Virus record (IMG/VR): IMGVR_UViG_3300034073_005079 | Coordinates: 1-32,581 of that record | Direction: 5' to 3' (one strand) | DNA: 32,581 nucleotides | Source of the DNA: a virus | Shown here: positions 1-6,962 of the stretch, one piece after another | Numbering within the stretch: the first letter of the stretch is position 1 | Layout: every line of letters starts with the position of its first letter | The notes under the pieces: generated by a model | Seen by the model: the letters and a program-made list of their open reading frames with translations, nothing else | What the model was told of the DNA's origin: nothing | Databases searched by the model: none | Position numbers and translations under genes: made by a program

Positions 1-4
1 TGCA

Positions 5-28
5 AGGCGCCCCCCATTTTTTTCGCCT
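5..28. repeat. Left-end T-run with short inverted repeat, shared with right end
   Basis: AGGCG (5-9) can pair with CGCCT (24-28) around a loop of C-run and T-run. The 12-mer TTTTTTTCGCCT (17-28) recurs at 32546-32557 next to the terminase small subunit gene. If the ends are joined, the two copies lie about 52 bp apart. This could be part of a cos or pac region recognised by terminase, because such sites usually lie next to the terminase genes. No function can be shown from sequence alone. Confidence 0.4.
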
Positions 29-38
29 TTCCACACTC

Positions 39-47
39 GTGCTACCG
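39..47 (-). promoter_or_regulatory. Variant copy of the late-operon motif (GTGCTACCG)
   Basis: This nine-mer differs by one base from GTGRTACCG, found five times in the late operon. Its flanks (CTC before, GC after) match the copies at 25350 and 27761. If the molecule is circular or cos-joined, it lies about 100 bp upstream of the terminase small subunit gene, on the right strand to be the first late control site. The reading is inferred from motif similarity and depends on the ends being joined. Confidence 0.4.
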
Positions 48-133
48 GCGTCGAAGCCGTATTTACCGATGCTGCTGGACCTACGCCGCGCTTCGAGTAC
101 GCTCGGCTAGCCGGCCGCCGGCAGGAGGACTCA

Positions 134-505
134 ATGAAGTGCTGGATGTTGTTTGCGTTGGTCGCGTTGGTCGCGTGTTCGAGCTCGGAGACTGCAGAGA
201 CGTCGTCGACGTCGAACGCGGAGGTCAGCTGGCATCCCGTCGTGGCCGGCAACATCAACGACGACACGGTGTGCGGCTACATGGCGCCGAGCAACGATTG
301 CTTTGATTGCCTCGAGGTCAGCTCCGGCTGGTACGTGAGGTGGATGTACGAGGGCGAGGGCGACGCTGGCAGCGACCCGACGGCTTGGGACGCGATCGAC
401 GGCGGGTACTTCCATGCCGACACCGCCGTCGTCGACGAATCGCAGAGCTGCTTGCCCATCGACCTCGGGGCGCCGATGCCCGAGGGCGAGTCGGTGTTCG
501 GCTAA
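134..505 (+). CDS. Small secreted lipoprotein, probable lysogenic conversion protein
   Basis: This 123-aa protein starts with a short hydrophobic signal peptide (residues 4-14) ending in a lipobox, LVAC, with Cys15 as the lipidated residue. A Ser/Thr-rich linker and an acidic domain with several Trp and Cys (two in CFDC) follow. A strong AGGAGG site lies 6 bases before the ATG. It is the only gene at this end of the phage transcribed rightward and stands apart from both main operons, which is common for genes expressed from a prophage, such as superinfection-exclusion lipoproteins. No family is recognised, so the role is inferred from the lipobox and position. Its stop overlaps the stop of the convergent gene at 502-699. 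Confidence 0.8.
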   Translation: MKCWMLFALVALVACSSSETAETSSTSNAEVSWHPVVAGNINDDTVCGYMAPSNDCFDCLEVSSGWYVRWMYEGEGDAGSDPTAWDAIDGGYFHADTAVVDESQSCLPIDLGAPMPEGESVFG

Positions 506-699
506 GCGAGGCCGCAGTCGGCGCACCCGACGCATCGCTGTACGACCCCAGGCTCAAGGGCGTCCGCAGGCGGAATGTCGATTGGGCCCACCGATGCGTT
601 CCGATGTTCGTGGCCGCACCAAAGGCACCGCGCGATCTGCTCAAGCGGGCGTCGCTCGACGCGACACCCCCTGCACTGACACGATGGCGAACGCGTCAT
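502..699 (-). CDS. Small zinc-finger-like protein, last gene of the leftward operon
   Basis: This 65-aa protein has CxCxxC near the N-terminus, CLWC in the middle and CVGCADC near the C-terminus, a pattern typical of treble-clef or zinc-ribbon metal sites. Its ATG overlaps the stop of the winged-helix gene at 696-1640 by four bases (ATGA), as most genes in this operon do, which supports its being real. Its stop overlaps that of the convergent lipoprotein gene. It may bind DNA or RNA or mediate protein contacts. No specific family is recognised. Confidence 0.6.
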   Translation of the reverse strand: MTRSPSCQCRGCRVERRPLEQIARCLWCGHEHRNASVGPIDIPPADALEPGVVQRCVGCADCGLA

Positions 700-1640
700 G
701 CCCGAACTCGCAGCGCCTGCGCAACGCGGTGCACCGTGCGCTCGCGGTTGCCGAGCCCGGCGGCTGACACCAGCGCCCGCACGAGGGCGACGTCGCCGGC
801 GCGCACACGAGCCCGAGGGGACGCTCCGACCAGGCGCGGCCCGTCGCCGGCGCGCACCCGGGCCCGCACCCTGCCGACCTCGAGCGCCTCAACGACGTCG
901 TCGCGCCACCCGTCCACGTCCGGGTGCCAGACTTCGAGCACGCCGTCGGCGCCGGGCCAGTGCCGGACGTGCGCTGCGTCCTCGGGCCCAAGGTGGTCGG
1001 CAAGCAGGGCGGCGACCTCAAGCACGGACACGGGCTCGCCCTCGACCTCGACTGCCGGCGGCAGCTCCGAGGCCCGCTGCCAGTCGGCTTCGGCGCGGTC
1101 CAGCAGCTGCTCGACGAGCGCAAGCTCGCTCGGCTTGGCGCCGACGTCCGAGCGCTCGGTGCTCGGAGCGCGTTCCCCCCCGTCAGGGGGGGCTAGGGGG
1201 GGATCAGAAGTAGGGCAGAACACCAGGGCAGAACCCGGTCGCGTGGCGACCGGTTCCGCGGTCGTCTGGCGACCGGTTCCGCGGTCGTCTGGCGACCGGT
1301 TCCAGGGCTCAACCGGTCGCGAGACGACCCGTTCAGCGCGCCCCTGCTCGGCGAGCTCGCGGAGCCGGGCGATCACGACCTGGGTCCACGACACGCATCG
1401 CGCGCCGCCCCCGTTCTCGGGGCGCTCGACGAGGCCGAGCTCGACCAGCGTGCGCAGGGCCGCCTTGGCCGCGGTCAGGCCGAGGCCGGCGTCCTCGGCG
1501 AGGGTCTCGACACCCGTGCGAGCGCGCCAGGTCGCACCGTCGGCACGCAGCAGCAGCGCCCACAGCAAGGCCCGCGCCGTCGCGGGCAGCACGTCGCGCG
1601 AGATCTCGCGCACTGCCCGAAGGCCTTCAAGCGGGGTCAC
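696..1640 (-). CDS. Winged-helix DNA-binding protein, possible replication initiator
   Basis: This 314-aa protein has an N-terminal winged helix (about residues 15-75: TARALLWALLLRA, then TLAEDAGLGLTAAKAALRTL and VELGLVERP). That arrangement resembles the N-terminal domain of many phage replication or regulatory proteins. The middle is low-complexity and proline-rich. The C-terminal half is charged and not recognised. The gene itself contains five copies of a GCGACCGGTT element (1232-1320), reminiscent of phage initiators such as lambda O, whose origin lies inside the gene. No helicase or helicase loader gene is seen nearby, so replication initiation is only one option; a transcription regulator is the other. 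Its start overlaps the stop of the upstream gene (ATGA). Confidence 0.65.
   Translation of the reverse strand: MTPLEGLRAVREISRDVLPATARALLWALLLRADGATWRARTGVETLAEDAGLGLTAAKAALRTLVELGLVERPENGGGARCVSWTQVVIARLRELAEQGRAERVVSRPVEPWNRSPDDRGTGRQTTAEPVATRPGSALVFCPTSDPPLAPPDGGERAPSTERSDVGAKPSELALVEQLLDRAEADWQRASELPPAVEVEGEPVSVLEVAALLADHLGPEDAAHVRHWPGADGVLEVWHPDVDGWRDDVVEALEVGRVRARVRAGDGPRLVGASPRARVRAGDVALVRALVSAAGLGNRERTVHRVAQALRVRA
1232..1320. repeat. Iteron-like cluster: three direct 23-bp repeats flanked by inverted copies
   Basis: GCGACCGGTT occurs at 1246-1255, 1269-1278 and 1292-1301. The first two belong to identical 23-bp units, and all three are spaced exactly 23 bp apart. An inverted copy, AACCGGTCGC, is at 1311-1320, and a near copy with one inserted C (AACCCGGTCGC) is at 1232-1242. 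The unit length is not a multiple of three, so successive copies are read in different frames of the surrounding gene. Conservation is therefore at the DNA level rather than for the peptide. It could be a binding site for the protein encoded here, and possibly an origin. Confidence 0.65.
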
Positions 1641-2086
1641 GCGCCCTCCATCGTGGCCCGATCGATCCGGGCCCAGACGATCGGGAACTCCCTGCGCGCT
1701 GCCACGATCGCTTCCGCAGTGGCCAGTGTCCCGCTCAACACGAACGCCGAGAGCGATCCGTTGCGTGGATCACCGGTGCGGTCCCATGCGGCCAGCAGCG
1801 TCCAGTCGCCAGACGCGACGAGCGCGCCGACCTGCACGACTCCCGACCGATGCCACGTGCGCCATCGGTGCTGTGGAGCGTCGCGGGTCGCCGTCAGGTA
1901 TGTCGGCGAGTTCACGGGCATGCCAGCCAGAAGCGCGCTCACGGGACCGTCGAGGTTGGCGGTGCTCTCTGACCACGGCGTTACGCACCAAGTGCGCCAG
2001 CCGCTAGGCGTGTGCTCGTGGTGCCCTTCTTCCGAACGCGGCCAAACGCCAAAGTAGATGGCCGGCACCGAGCCGATGGTGGTCAT
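1637..2086 (-). CDS. Hypothetical Trp-rich protein
   Basis: The protein has 149 aa, with many Trp residues (WRTW occurs twice) and alternating hydrophobic stretches suggesting a beta-rich fold. The internal ATG at 2086 is chosen because the longer frame upstream only translates the GC-rich repeat region as Arg/Cys-rich sequence. Its stop overlaps the start of the winged-helix gene (ATGA), so the two are probably co-translated. It is the first gene after the repeat region at 2107-2257. No function is recognised. Confidence 0.65.
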   Translation of the reverse strand: MTTIGSVPAIYFGVWPRSEEGHHEHTPSGWRTWCVTPWSESTANLDGPVSALLAGMPVNSPTYLTATRDAPQHRWRTWHRSGVVQVGALVASGDWTLLAAWDRTGDPRNGSLSAFVLSGTLATAEAIVAARREFPIVWARIDRATMEGA

Positions 2087-2106
2087 GCCACCACCACATG
2101 GCCGTA

Positions 2107-2257
2107 GGTGGCCGCAACGGGCGCAGGCCGCACGCAGGCCGCACCAACGGGCGTCAGGTGGCCGCAACGGACCGCGGGTGGCCGCAACGGGCCGACCAAA
2201 GGCCGCGAACTACGGGTGTAGCGGCATTCTCGACGGTCAGAATTGATAATAAATGAA
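2107..2257. repeat. Direct-repeat array beside an AT-rich island: candidate origin or attP
   Basis: The gap between two leftward genes (2087-2290, about 200 bp) holds three exact copies of GGTGGCCGCAACGG at 2107-2120, 2157-2170 and 2177-2190. Partial GGCCGC copies lie at 2126, 2137 and 2201. The last four copies (2137, 2160, 2180, 2201) are spaced 20-23 bp, about two DNA turns. A 17-bp island with only two G/C bases (2241-2257) follows, very unusual in this GC-rich sequence. Repeats next to an AT-rich stretch fit a replication origin. They also fit a tyrosine-integrase attachment site with arm-type sites, since the integrase gene ends at 2677. A leftward promoter could also lie here. Confidence 0.55.
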
Positions 2258-2290
2258 CGCCTACCGGTCGCGCAGATCACGGCGTGTCTC

Positions 2291-2680
2291 CTAGGGTATT
2301 GATTCGGGCGCGGGCCATTGGGCCGCGCCGGGGCCGCGCTTGTTCATGTGCAGTCCAGAGGGCGGACGGGTCCTGGTGCCCGGGCAGCGCTCCGTCCTCG
2401 GCTTGCGCTGCCGGCCCTCGAGCGGCAGCTCGCGCTGGTGCCACACGAGTTCGCCGCCGGCGTTGACGCGCACGGACCGGCCGCACGCGTGACACGTCGC
2501 GTAGGTGGCCGTCGCGGCCTGGACGTACTGATCCCAGGCCATGCCGGCGGGCCTGGTCGTGTTGCCCGTGCCCTGGCCCGGGCACTGAATGCTCGCTGGC
2601 GTGCGGTGGCGCGGCTCCTCGCCGGCGGCGGGCCAGACCTCGCCGCAGCAGCGGCACATGACGTGTTCGTCGGGGTTCAT
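2291..2680 (-). CDS. Zinc-ribbon-like small protein downstream of integrase
   Basis: The 129-aa protein has a first cysteine knuckle (CRCC, residues 9-12), an isolated Cys and a second knuckle (CHAC, about residues 63-66), a pattern of paired metal ligands. The C-terminal third is basic and rich in Arg/Pro. The ATG overlaps the integrase stop by four bases (ATGA), so it is probably translated with integrase. No family is recognised. It could be a nucleic-acid-binding accessory protein. The Arg/Pro-rich tail carries little information, and the true end could be functionally shorter. Confidence 0.6.
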   Translation of the reverse strand: MNPDEHVMCRCCGEVWPAAGEEPRHRTPASIQCPGQGTGNTTRPAGMAWDQYVQAATATYATCHACGRSVRVNAGGELVWHQRELPLEGRQRKPRTERCPGTRTRPPSGLHMNKRGPGAAQWPAPESIP

Positions 2681-3789
2681 GGCGGAGTCCCCTTGCGGTC
2701 GAGCCGCACGACCGCCCCGCCGCCGGTGCGGTCGATCGGCGGCACGAGGTCGACCGACTCACGCAGCGGAAGCGCGCCGCGGTCGAGGTAGTAGGCCCGG
2801 GCGCCCTTCACGCTGTGCCCGACGAGGTGCTCGACGGCCTCGTTGTCGGCGCCCAGGCGCTTGAGCCCGCTTTCGAAGCCGTAGCGGAACGCGTGGTGGG
2901 GCCGGCGCCAGACGGCATCGTCGACCTCGGCCGCAGCCCACAGCCGGGCCATCCGCCAGCTCGGGTCATCGCGCTGTGCGAGGTGCGGCCCGATGAGCCA
3001 GCCCTCGCGCCGCCCCCACGTCGCGGCCTCGGACACCAAGTGGGCGCTCACCGGGATGCGGCGGCCGCTCTTCTCCTGCCTGCTCTTCCCGAGCTCGCCG
3101 CGGATGGTGAGCTCGGCCTCCTCGAGGTCGAGGTCGGCCCAGCGCAGGTGCATCGCCTGCGTCAGCCGCAGGCCGGTGCAACGCAGGACGACCGCGAGCC
3201 GAGCGCGCCAGGGCGCGCGGTCCCCGGTCTCGGCCTCGACGATCACGGCGTCCATCTGCGCCCAGGTGGGCGCGCGCACCGGCTGCCAGGCCACCGGCGT
3301 CAGGTCGATGCGACGAGCTCGGGGTGTCGCGTCACCCCACGCGTCCGAGTCTTCGAGCCAGCGCCACGCGCTCATCACAGCGATCGCGCGCAGGTTGGCC
3401 GTCGACGCGGCCTTGCCCGACTCAAGCAGCGAGCCGTGCCACCTCGACAGCAGCGCCTTGGACAGGTCGCCGACGACCGAAGGCCGGCCGAGCGCCGCGT
3501 CGGCGTAGTCGACGAACTGCCCGAGCGCCGTGACGTAGTTCCTCACGGTTTCGACCGTTCGGGTTCGGCGCAAATCGGCGAGGTAGTCGACGAGCCCGTC
3601 CTCGAGGCGGCGTCGAGGCGCTGCTGCAGGCGCCTCCCACCGCTCGCCGACGTCGACGGCCCGCTCGACGTCCCGGACGAGTTGTCGCGCCGCCGCGACC
3701 GACCGGACCGTTCGGCTGCGTTCGACCCCGTCGGGGTCGCGCCACCGGACCCGCCACCGCCCTTCTCCCCGCTTCTCGTAGTGCGCCAT
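2677..3789 (-). CDS. int: Phage integrase, tyrosine recombinase family
   Basis: This 370-aa enzyme catalyses site-specific integration and excision of the phage. Residues 1-50 look like an arm-type DNA-binding domain (RWRVRWRDPDG), 60-150 a core-binding SAM-like domain, and 175-345 the catalytic domain. Catalytic residues visible are Arg208 in TGLRLTQ, Lys235 or Lys240, His299 and Arg302 in HHAFR, His325 in LVGH and a nucleophile Tyr333 or Tyr334 in RAYYLD. The start at 3789 is chosen over a longer frame because GGGAGG lies about 7 bases upstream and the AHYEKRGEG start is typical. Its 5' part overlaps the excisionase-like gene, a known int/xis arrangement. Confidence 0.93.
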   Translation of the reverse strand: MAHYEKRGEGRWRVRWRDPDGVERSRTVRSVAAARQLVRDVERAVDVGERWEAPAAAPRRRLEDGLVDYLADLRRTRTVETVRNYVTALGQFVDYADAALGRPSVVGDLSKALLSRWHGSLLESGKAASTANLRAIAVMSAWRWLEDSDAWGDATPRARRIDLTPVAWQPVRAPTWAQMDAVIVEAETGDRAPWRARLAVVLRCTGLRLTQAMHLRWADLDLEEAELTIRGELGKSRQEKSGRRIPVSAHLVSEAATWGRREGWLIGPHLAQRDDPSWRMARLWAAAEVDDAVWRRPHHAFRYGFESGLKRLGADNEAVEHLVGHSVKGARAYYLDRGALPLRESVDLVPPIDRTGGGAVVRLDRKGTPP

Positions 3790-3989
3790 CGCTGTACCTC
3801 CCGGACCCAACGGTCCCACAGCGACCGGTCCGGGCACCAGCGACGAGCGCCCCGAGCCCGGCCGCTCGGCACGATGCACGGCGGCTCGAGCTGCGCGGTG
3901 CGCGCGTCCGCGAGAAGCGCGCGCAAGGCCTTGGTGGTCACGCGCAGGTGCGCGACGACCTCGTTGTCGGTGGCCCAGGTCGTGGTCAT
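3543..3989 (-). CDS. Excisionase-like small DNA-binding protein overlapping integrase
   Basis: The ATG overlaps the methyltransferase stop (ATGA). The first 65-70 residues read as a MerR/Xis-type winged helix: a helix-turn-helix (NEVVAHLRVTTKALRALLAD) followed by a wing with RARGARRWCPD and a last helix. Proteins of this kind direct integrase towards excision or act as regulators. The frame stays open for 148 codons, running about 247 bases into integrase in another frame. The C-terminal Ser/Gly/Arg-rich half looks like a by-product of GC-rich overlap, so the working domain is probably only the N-terminal half. Lambda xis also overlaps int, though by much less. Confidence 0.6.
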   Translation of the reverse strand: MTTTWATDNEVVAHLRVTTKALRALLADARTAQLEPPCIVPSGRARGARRWCPDRSLWDRWVREVQRWRTTRSGEKGGGGSGGATPTGSNAAERSGRSRRRDNSSGTSSGPSTSASGGRRLQQRLDAASRTGSSTTSPICAEPERSKP

Positions 3990-5572
3990 GCCAGGTCCAG
4001 GGCGCGCACGATCGCCTCCGCCACCGGCGGACACACGCTGTTGCCGATGCGGGCGACCTGCTCCCGAAGCGTGCCCGTCAGCTGGTAGTCGTCGCCGAAG
4101 CCCTGGGCGCGCGCAAGCTCGCGCGGCTGCAGCATCCGCAGGCCGATGTCCGTGATCACGTACGGCTCGCCGTCGATCGTCACGGTCACGAGGCCGAACC
4201 GGTCGACGGTCGGGATCGTGTGCAGGGGTTCGTTGGCCCCCTGCCACTGCCCACCCGAGCCGTAGAACTTCGTGAGGAACGTCGCGACGAGCGCGGCGTG
4301 TCCGCCACCTCGACCGCCACCCGAGGTCACCGTGGGCAACGGCTGGTCCACGGCGACGCCGCCGACAGCGGACCCGTGGAACTTCTCGATGTGCGCGGCC
4401 ACGAGGGCCCGGTCGGCCTTGGTCGTGACCGTGGGCAGGGGCACGACGATCGACGTCGGCGGCGACTGCGCAGCTCGCCCGCCGGTGCCGAGGGTGCAGC
4501 AGACCACGCTGTGATGATCGACCGCCGTGACCGTCCCGAGCGGGCGGTTCAGCGGCTGCCCGACGACTCCGTTGCCGTAGTGCTTGGCAAGCCAGGCCGC
4601 GACGAGCGCGTGCTTGGCACCCCCGGCGACGACGGTGCCGAGGGGCGCCTCGATGTCGAGGCAGCGGGGCGATTGCCCCTCGCGCTCGCCGTAGCCAGCC
4701 TGGACGAGGGTGGGGCTGACGAGGCCGAACCCATGGGCGCCCGTACCCGTCGCCACCGTGGTCAGCGGCCGGTCCAGGTCCTGGCTCCGGTTGACGTCGC
4801 GCCCGTGGTTGACCTGCACGATGAACGGCTTGGCTGCGGCCAGCACGTACCGGCGGATGCCCTCGGCCACCCGGCGCTGCGTAGCTTCCGCGAGCGGCTT
4901 CTTGCGCTCGAAGATGCTGAAGCAGGGGATCGACCAGTCGATGATGTCGGCGGCCGTGCGCCACGGCTGCGAGCGCCCAGGACCGTGCGTCGGCTCCGGC
5001 CACGCGATCGGCGCACCATCGTTCCGTGCGAGCAGGTAGAGGCGGCGCCGCGTCGTCGGCGCTCCGAAGTCAGCGGCGACGAGGCATCGCCACTCGACGC
5101 GGTACCCGGCCATCCGCAGCGCATCGACGAAGGCGCGGAACGTCTCGCCGGCGCGCGCCTTGATCGGCTGACCGGCCTCATCCAATGGGCCCCAGTTCTC
5201 GAACTCGGGCACGTTCTCGAGCGCGATGCACCGCGGCGACACCGCGCGCGCCCACTCGATCACGGCCCACGCCAGCATCCGCCGGCCCGTCAGGCGCGGC
5301 GCGCCGCCCTTCGCTCGGGAGTGGTGCGTGCAGTCGGGCGACGCCCAGAGCAGGTCGATGGCCTTCCGGCCCGGCCGACGCGGGCGCACCTCGAACACGT
5401 CTTCCTGCAGGTGGACGGTGTTCGGATGGTTGACCTCGTGCATCCGGATCGCGGCGGCGCAGTGGTTGACCGCGAGCACCGGCGAGACACCGAGCGCCCG
5501 CCGGATGCCTTCGCTTGCCCCTCCGCCACCAGCGAAGAGGTCGACCACAACCCTGTGCGCGCCGACGACCAC
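3986..5572 (-). CDS. DNA (cytosine-5) methyltransferase
   Basis: The protein has 528 aa. Motif I is DLFAGGGGAS (11-20, SAM binding), motif IV SPDC with catalytic Cys81, motif VI ENV (119-121), motif VIII TRRRLYLLA (about 174-182), and motifs IX/X at the C-terminus (ARAQGF and RIGNSVCPPVA, 508-518). The region between VIII and IX, about 255-460, is the target recognition part. It is built from repeated modules ending in PLxTV, with three closest copies around 322-348, 389-415 and 427-452. No restriction partner is seen, so it probably protects phage DNA from host restriction or marks it. The GTG start has GGGAGGA just upstream. It sits alone after a 62-base gap. Confidence 0.93.
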   Translation of the reverse strand: MVVGAHRVVVDLFAGGGGASEGIRRALGVSPVLAVNHCAAAIRMHEVNHPNTVHLQEDVFEVRPRRPGRKAIDLLWASPDCTHHSRAKGGAPRLTGRRMLAWAVIEWARAVSPRCIALENVPEFENWGPLDEAGQPIKARAGETFRAFVDALRMAGYRVEWRCLVAADFGAPTTRRRLYLLARNDGAPIAWPEPTHGPGRSQPWRTAADIIDWSIPCFSIFERKKPLAEATQRRVAEGIRRYVLAAAKPFIVQVNHGRDVNRSQDLDRPLTTVATGTGAHGFGLVSPTLVQAGYGEREGQSPRCLDIEAPLGTVVAGGAKHALVAAWLAKHYGNGVVGQPLNRPLGTVTAVDHHSVVCCTLGTGGRAAQSPPTSIVVPLPTVTTKADRALVAAHIEKFHGSAVGGVAVDQPLPTVTSGGGRGGGHAALVATFLTKFYGSGGQWQGANEPLHTIPTVDRFGLVTVTIDGEPYVITDIGLRMLQPRELARAQGFGDDYQLTGTLREQVARIGNSVCPPVAEAIVRALDLA

Positions 5573-5634
5573 GAGTCCTCCCAGTCAGAGCAGGTCGTTG
5601 ACGGTGGCGGGCGAGCCTCCGGCCAGGTCGATGA

Positions 5635-6069
5635 TCAAAACGGAATGTCCTGGTCGACGTCGAGCTTGGCCAGCCAGCCACCGACCTCGATCGGCCACAC
5701 GGCTTCACGGGCCACGCGCGAGCGTTGCCCGTCCGGCCATTCGATCACGACCTCGTCGGCGACGAGCGTGCCAGCGCGGTCGCCAAGCAGCACCCGGTCA
5801 CCGACGCGCGGGACGTACCCGCGTTCGACCACACGGCACTCCTCCGCATCCACGTTCGTCGCGCGCCCATCGAAGTCGACAATCAGGTCACCGTATCGAC
5901 GACCGATGACGCGACCGACCCGCGACCCGTGCAGGACCAGCATCCCGCGGCGCGGCGCCGAAGGCGTGGGCGGCATGGGCCCAGTCGGATCGATGTCGAC
6001 GCCGGCTTCGTTGACCGGGGCGTCGACCGTCAGCACGGCGGCGTCTTCGCCAACGACGACGCCGCTCAC
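5635..6069 (-). CDS. Hypothetical protein with SH3-like beta segment
   Basis: This 144-aa protein starts at a GTG that overlaps the stop of the upstream gene (GTGA). Residues about 45-130 contain repeated short beta-type segments (GRVIGRRYGDLIVDFDGR, then VPRVGDRVLLGDRAGTLV and VVIEWPDGQRSRV). These resemble KOW/SH3-like barrels that bind nucleic acid or protein. The acidic C-terminal end, DVDQDIPF, resembles the tails of single-strand DNA-binding proteins that recruit partners, though there is no visible SSB fold. No function is assigned. Confidence 0.6.
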   Translation of the reverse strand: MSGVVVGEDAAVLTVDAPVNEAGVDIDPTGPMPPTPSAPRRGMLVLHGSRVGRVIGRRYGDLIVDFDGRATNVDAEECRVVERGYVPRVGDRVLLGDRAGTLVADEVVIEWPDGQRSRVAREAVWPIEVGGWLAKLDVDQDIPF

Positions 6070-6962
6070 GACGCGCCGCCGACTTCGGCGTGCGCCGGCG
6101 GGTTCTCGGGAGCGACCGGGCGGCGGGGCCGGTACAGGGGATCGTAGCTGTACGCCTCCCGCAGCGCGGCAGCGCCGCACACGACCGTCACGGTGTCGAT
6201 GGCGCGGCGCGCGAGCAGCTTCCGCCGCAGCTCGAACGCGTAGTTGCGGCACTGGATGCGGCGCCACGCCGCCTCGTCGACCTGCGTGAACCGCACAAAG
6301 AGCTTGCTGTCCGTGATCTGCGCCGTCAGGCGCAGCCGCGCCGGCATGAGCGGAAACTCCGGGTCCTCACGCAACGGCACCGGAACGGTCTCCATGAACT
6401 CGGGGAGCTGCACGCTCATGCTGCGGCTCGCCGTAGCACTCGCGCTCTGGATCTCTCCGTTCGCGCCGACCGACATGGTCGTCCCGGTGCTTCCCTTGAC
6501 GTCGATCTGCGCGAGTTGCGCGATCATCCGCTGGACGAGCACGCGCTCACCGAAGTCCTCGGCACCGTACCGCGTGAGCCGCTCGAGCAGCTCGGTGTGC
6601 AACATGAGGCCCGTCCAGCGGCCGAGCACGTCGCCCGGGTCGGCCTTGACCGACACCTGGAACTCGACCTCCGGTCCCTCGTCCGTGTCGACGAAGACCG
6701 CCACCGTGCCGTCGTCGCCGACGACGGCGAGCACGCTGCGCCCGCGCTGGTCGAGCAGCTCGACCAGGTCGTCGAGGGTGCGCACCGAGTGCGCGGGCCG
6801 CGACATCGTGCGCTCGGGCAGGTCCTTGAGCGAGTACCCGTCGCGCACAGCGACGACGCTCCTCTTGCCGTCCGGCATCCGGGCGCTGACGGGGGCCACC
6901 ACGGCGGGCTGCACGGCCTCCCACAGCTTGTTGAACAGGTCTGCAAACGAGATCGACATCAC
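6066..6962 (-). CDS. DUF2303-like phage protein
   Basis: The 298-aa protein resembles the DUF2303 (YfdQ) family of phage proteins of unknown role: a short N-terminal segment, then DGYSLKDLPER, a helix DDLVELLDQ and a beta-rich middle with FVDTDEGPEVEF. The assignment is from remembered pattern and is tentative. GTG and ATG lie back to back at the start, with GGAGG upstream. The GTG overlaps the stop of the gene at 6959-7312, so the two are coupled. DUF2303 genes often occur in early phage operons near recombination genes. Here ERF lies in the other early operon. Confidence 0.6.
   Translation of the reverse strand: MMSISFADLFNKLWEAVQPAVVAPVSARMPDGKRSVVAVRDGYSLKDLPERTMSRPAHSVRTLDDLVELLDQRGRSVLAVVGDDGTVAVFVDTDEGPEVEFQVSVKADPGDVLGRWTGLMLHTELLERLTRYGAEDFGERVLVQRMIAQLAQIDVKGSTGTTMSVGANGEIQSASATASRSMSVQLPEFMETVPVPLREDPEFPLMPARLRLTAQITDSKLFVRFTQVDEAAWRRIQCRNYAFELRRKLLARRAIDTVTVVCGAAALREAYSYDPLYRPRRPVAPENPPAHAEVGGAS

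Noticed and set aside
307-2007. Plus-strand open frame opposite the winged-helix gene
   Set aside because: Arg/Ser-rich composition with no plausible fold, while the minus strand has coupled genes with good starts.
3790-3879. Longer integrase start at 3879
   Set aside because: It would add 30 Pro/Gly-rich residues with no ribosome site, whereas the ATG at 3789 has GGGAGG and begins a typical arm-binding domain.
4000-5003. Upstream extension of the excisionase-like frame inside the methyltransferase
   Set aside because: The extension is Arg/Ala-rich and antiphase to methyltransferase motifs; the ATG at 3989 with stop overlap is a much better start.
4220-6289. Plus-strand open frame opposite the methyltransferase
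   Set aside because: Antisense to clear methyltransferase motifs; composition is that of a GC-rich shadow.
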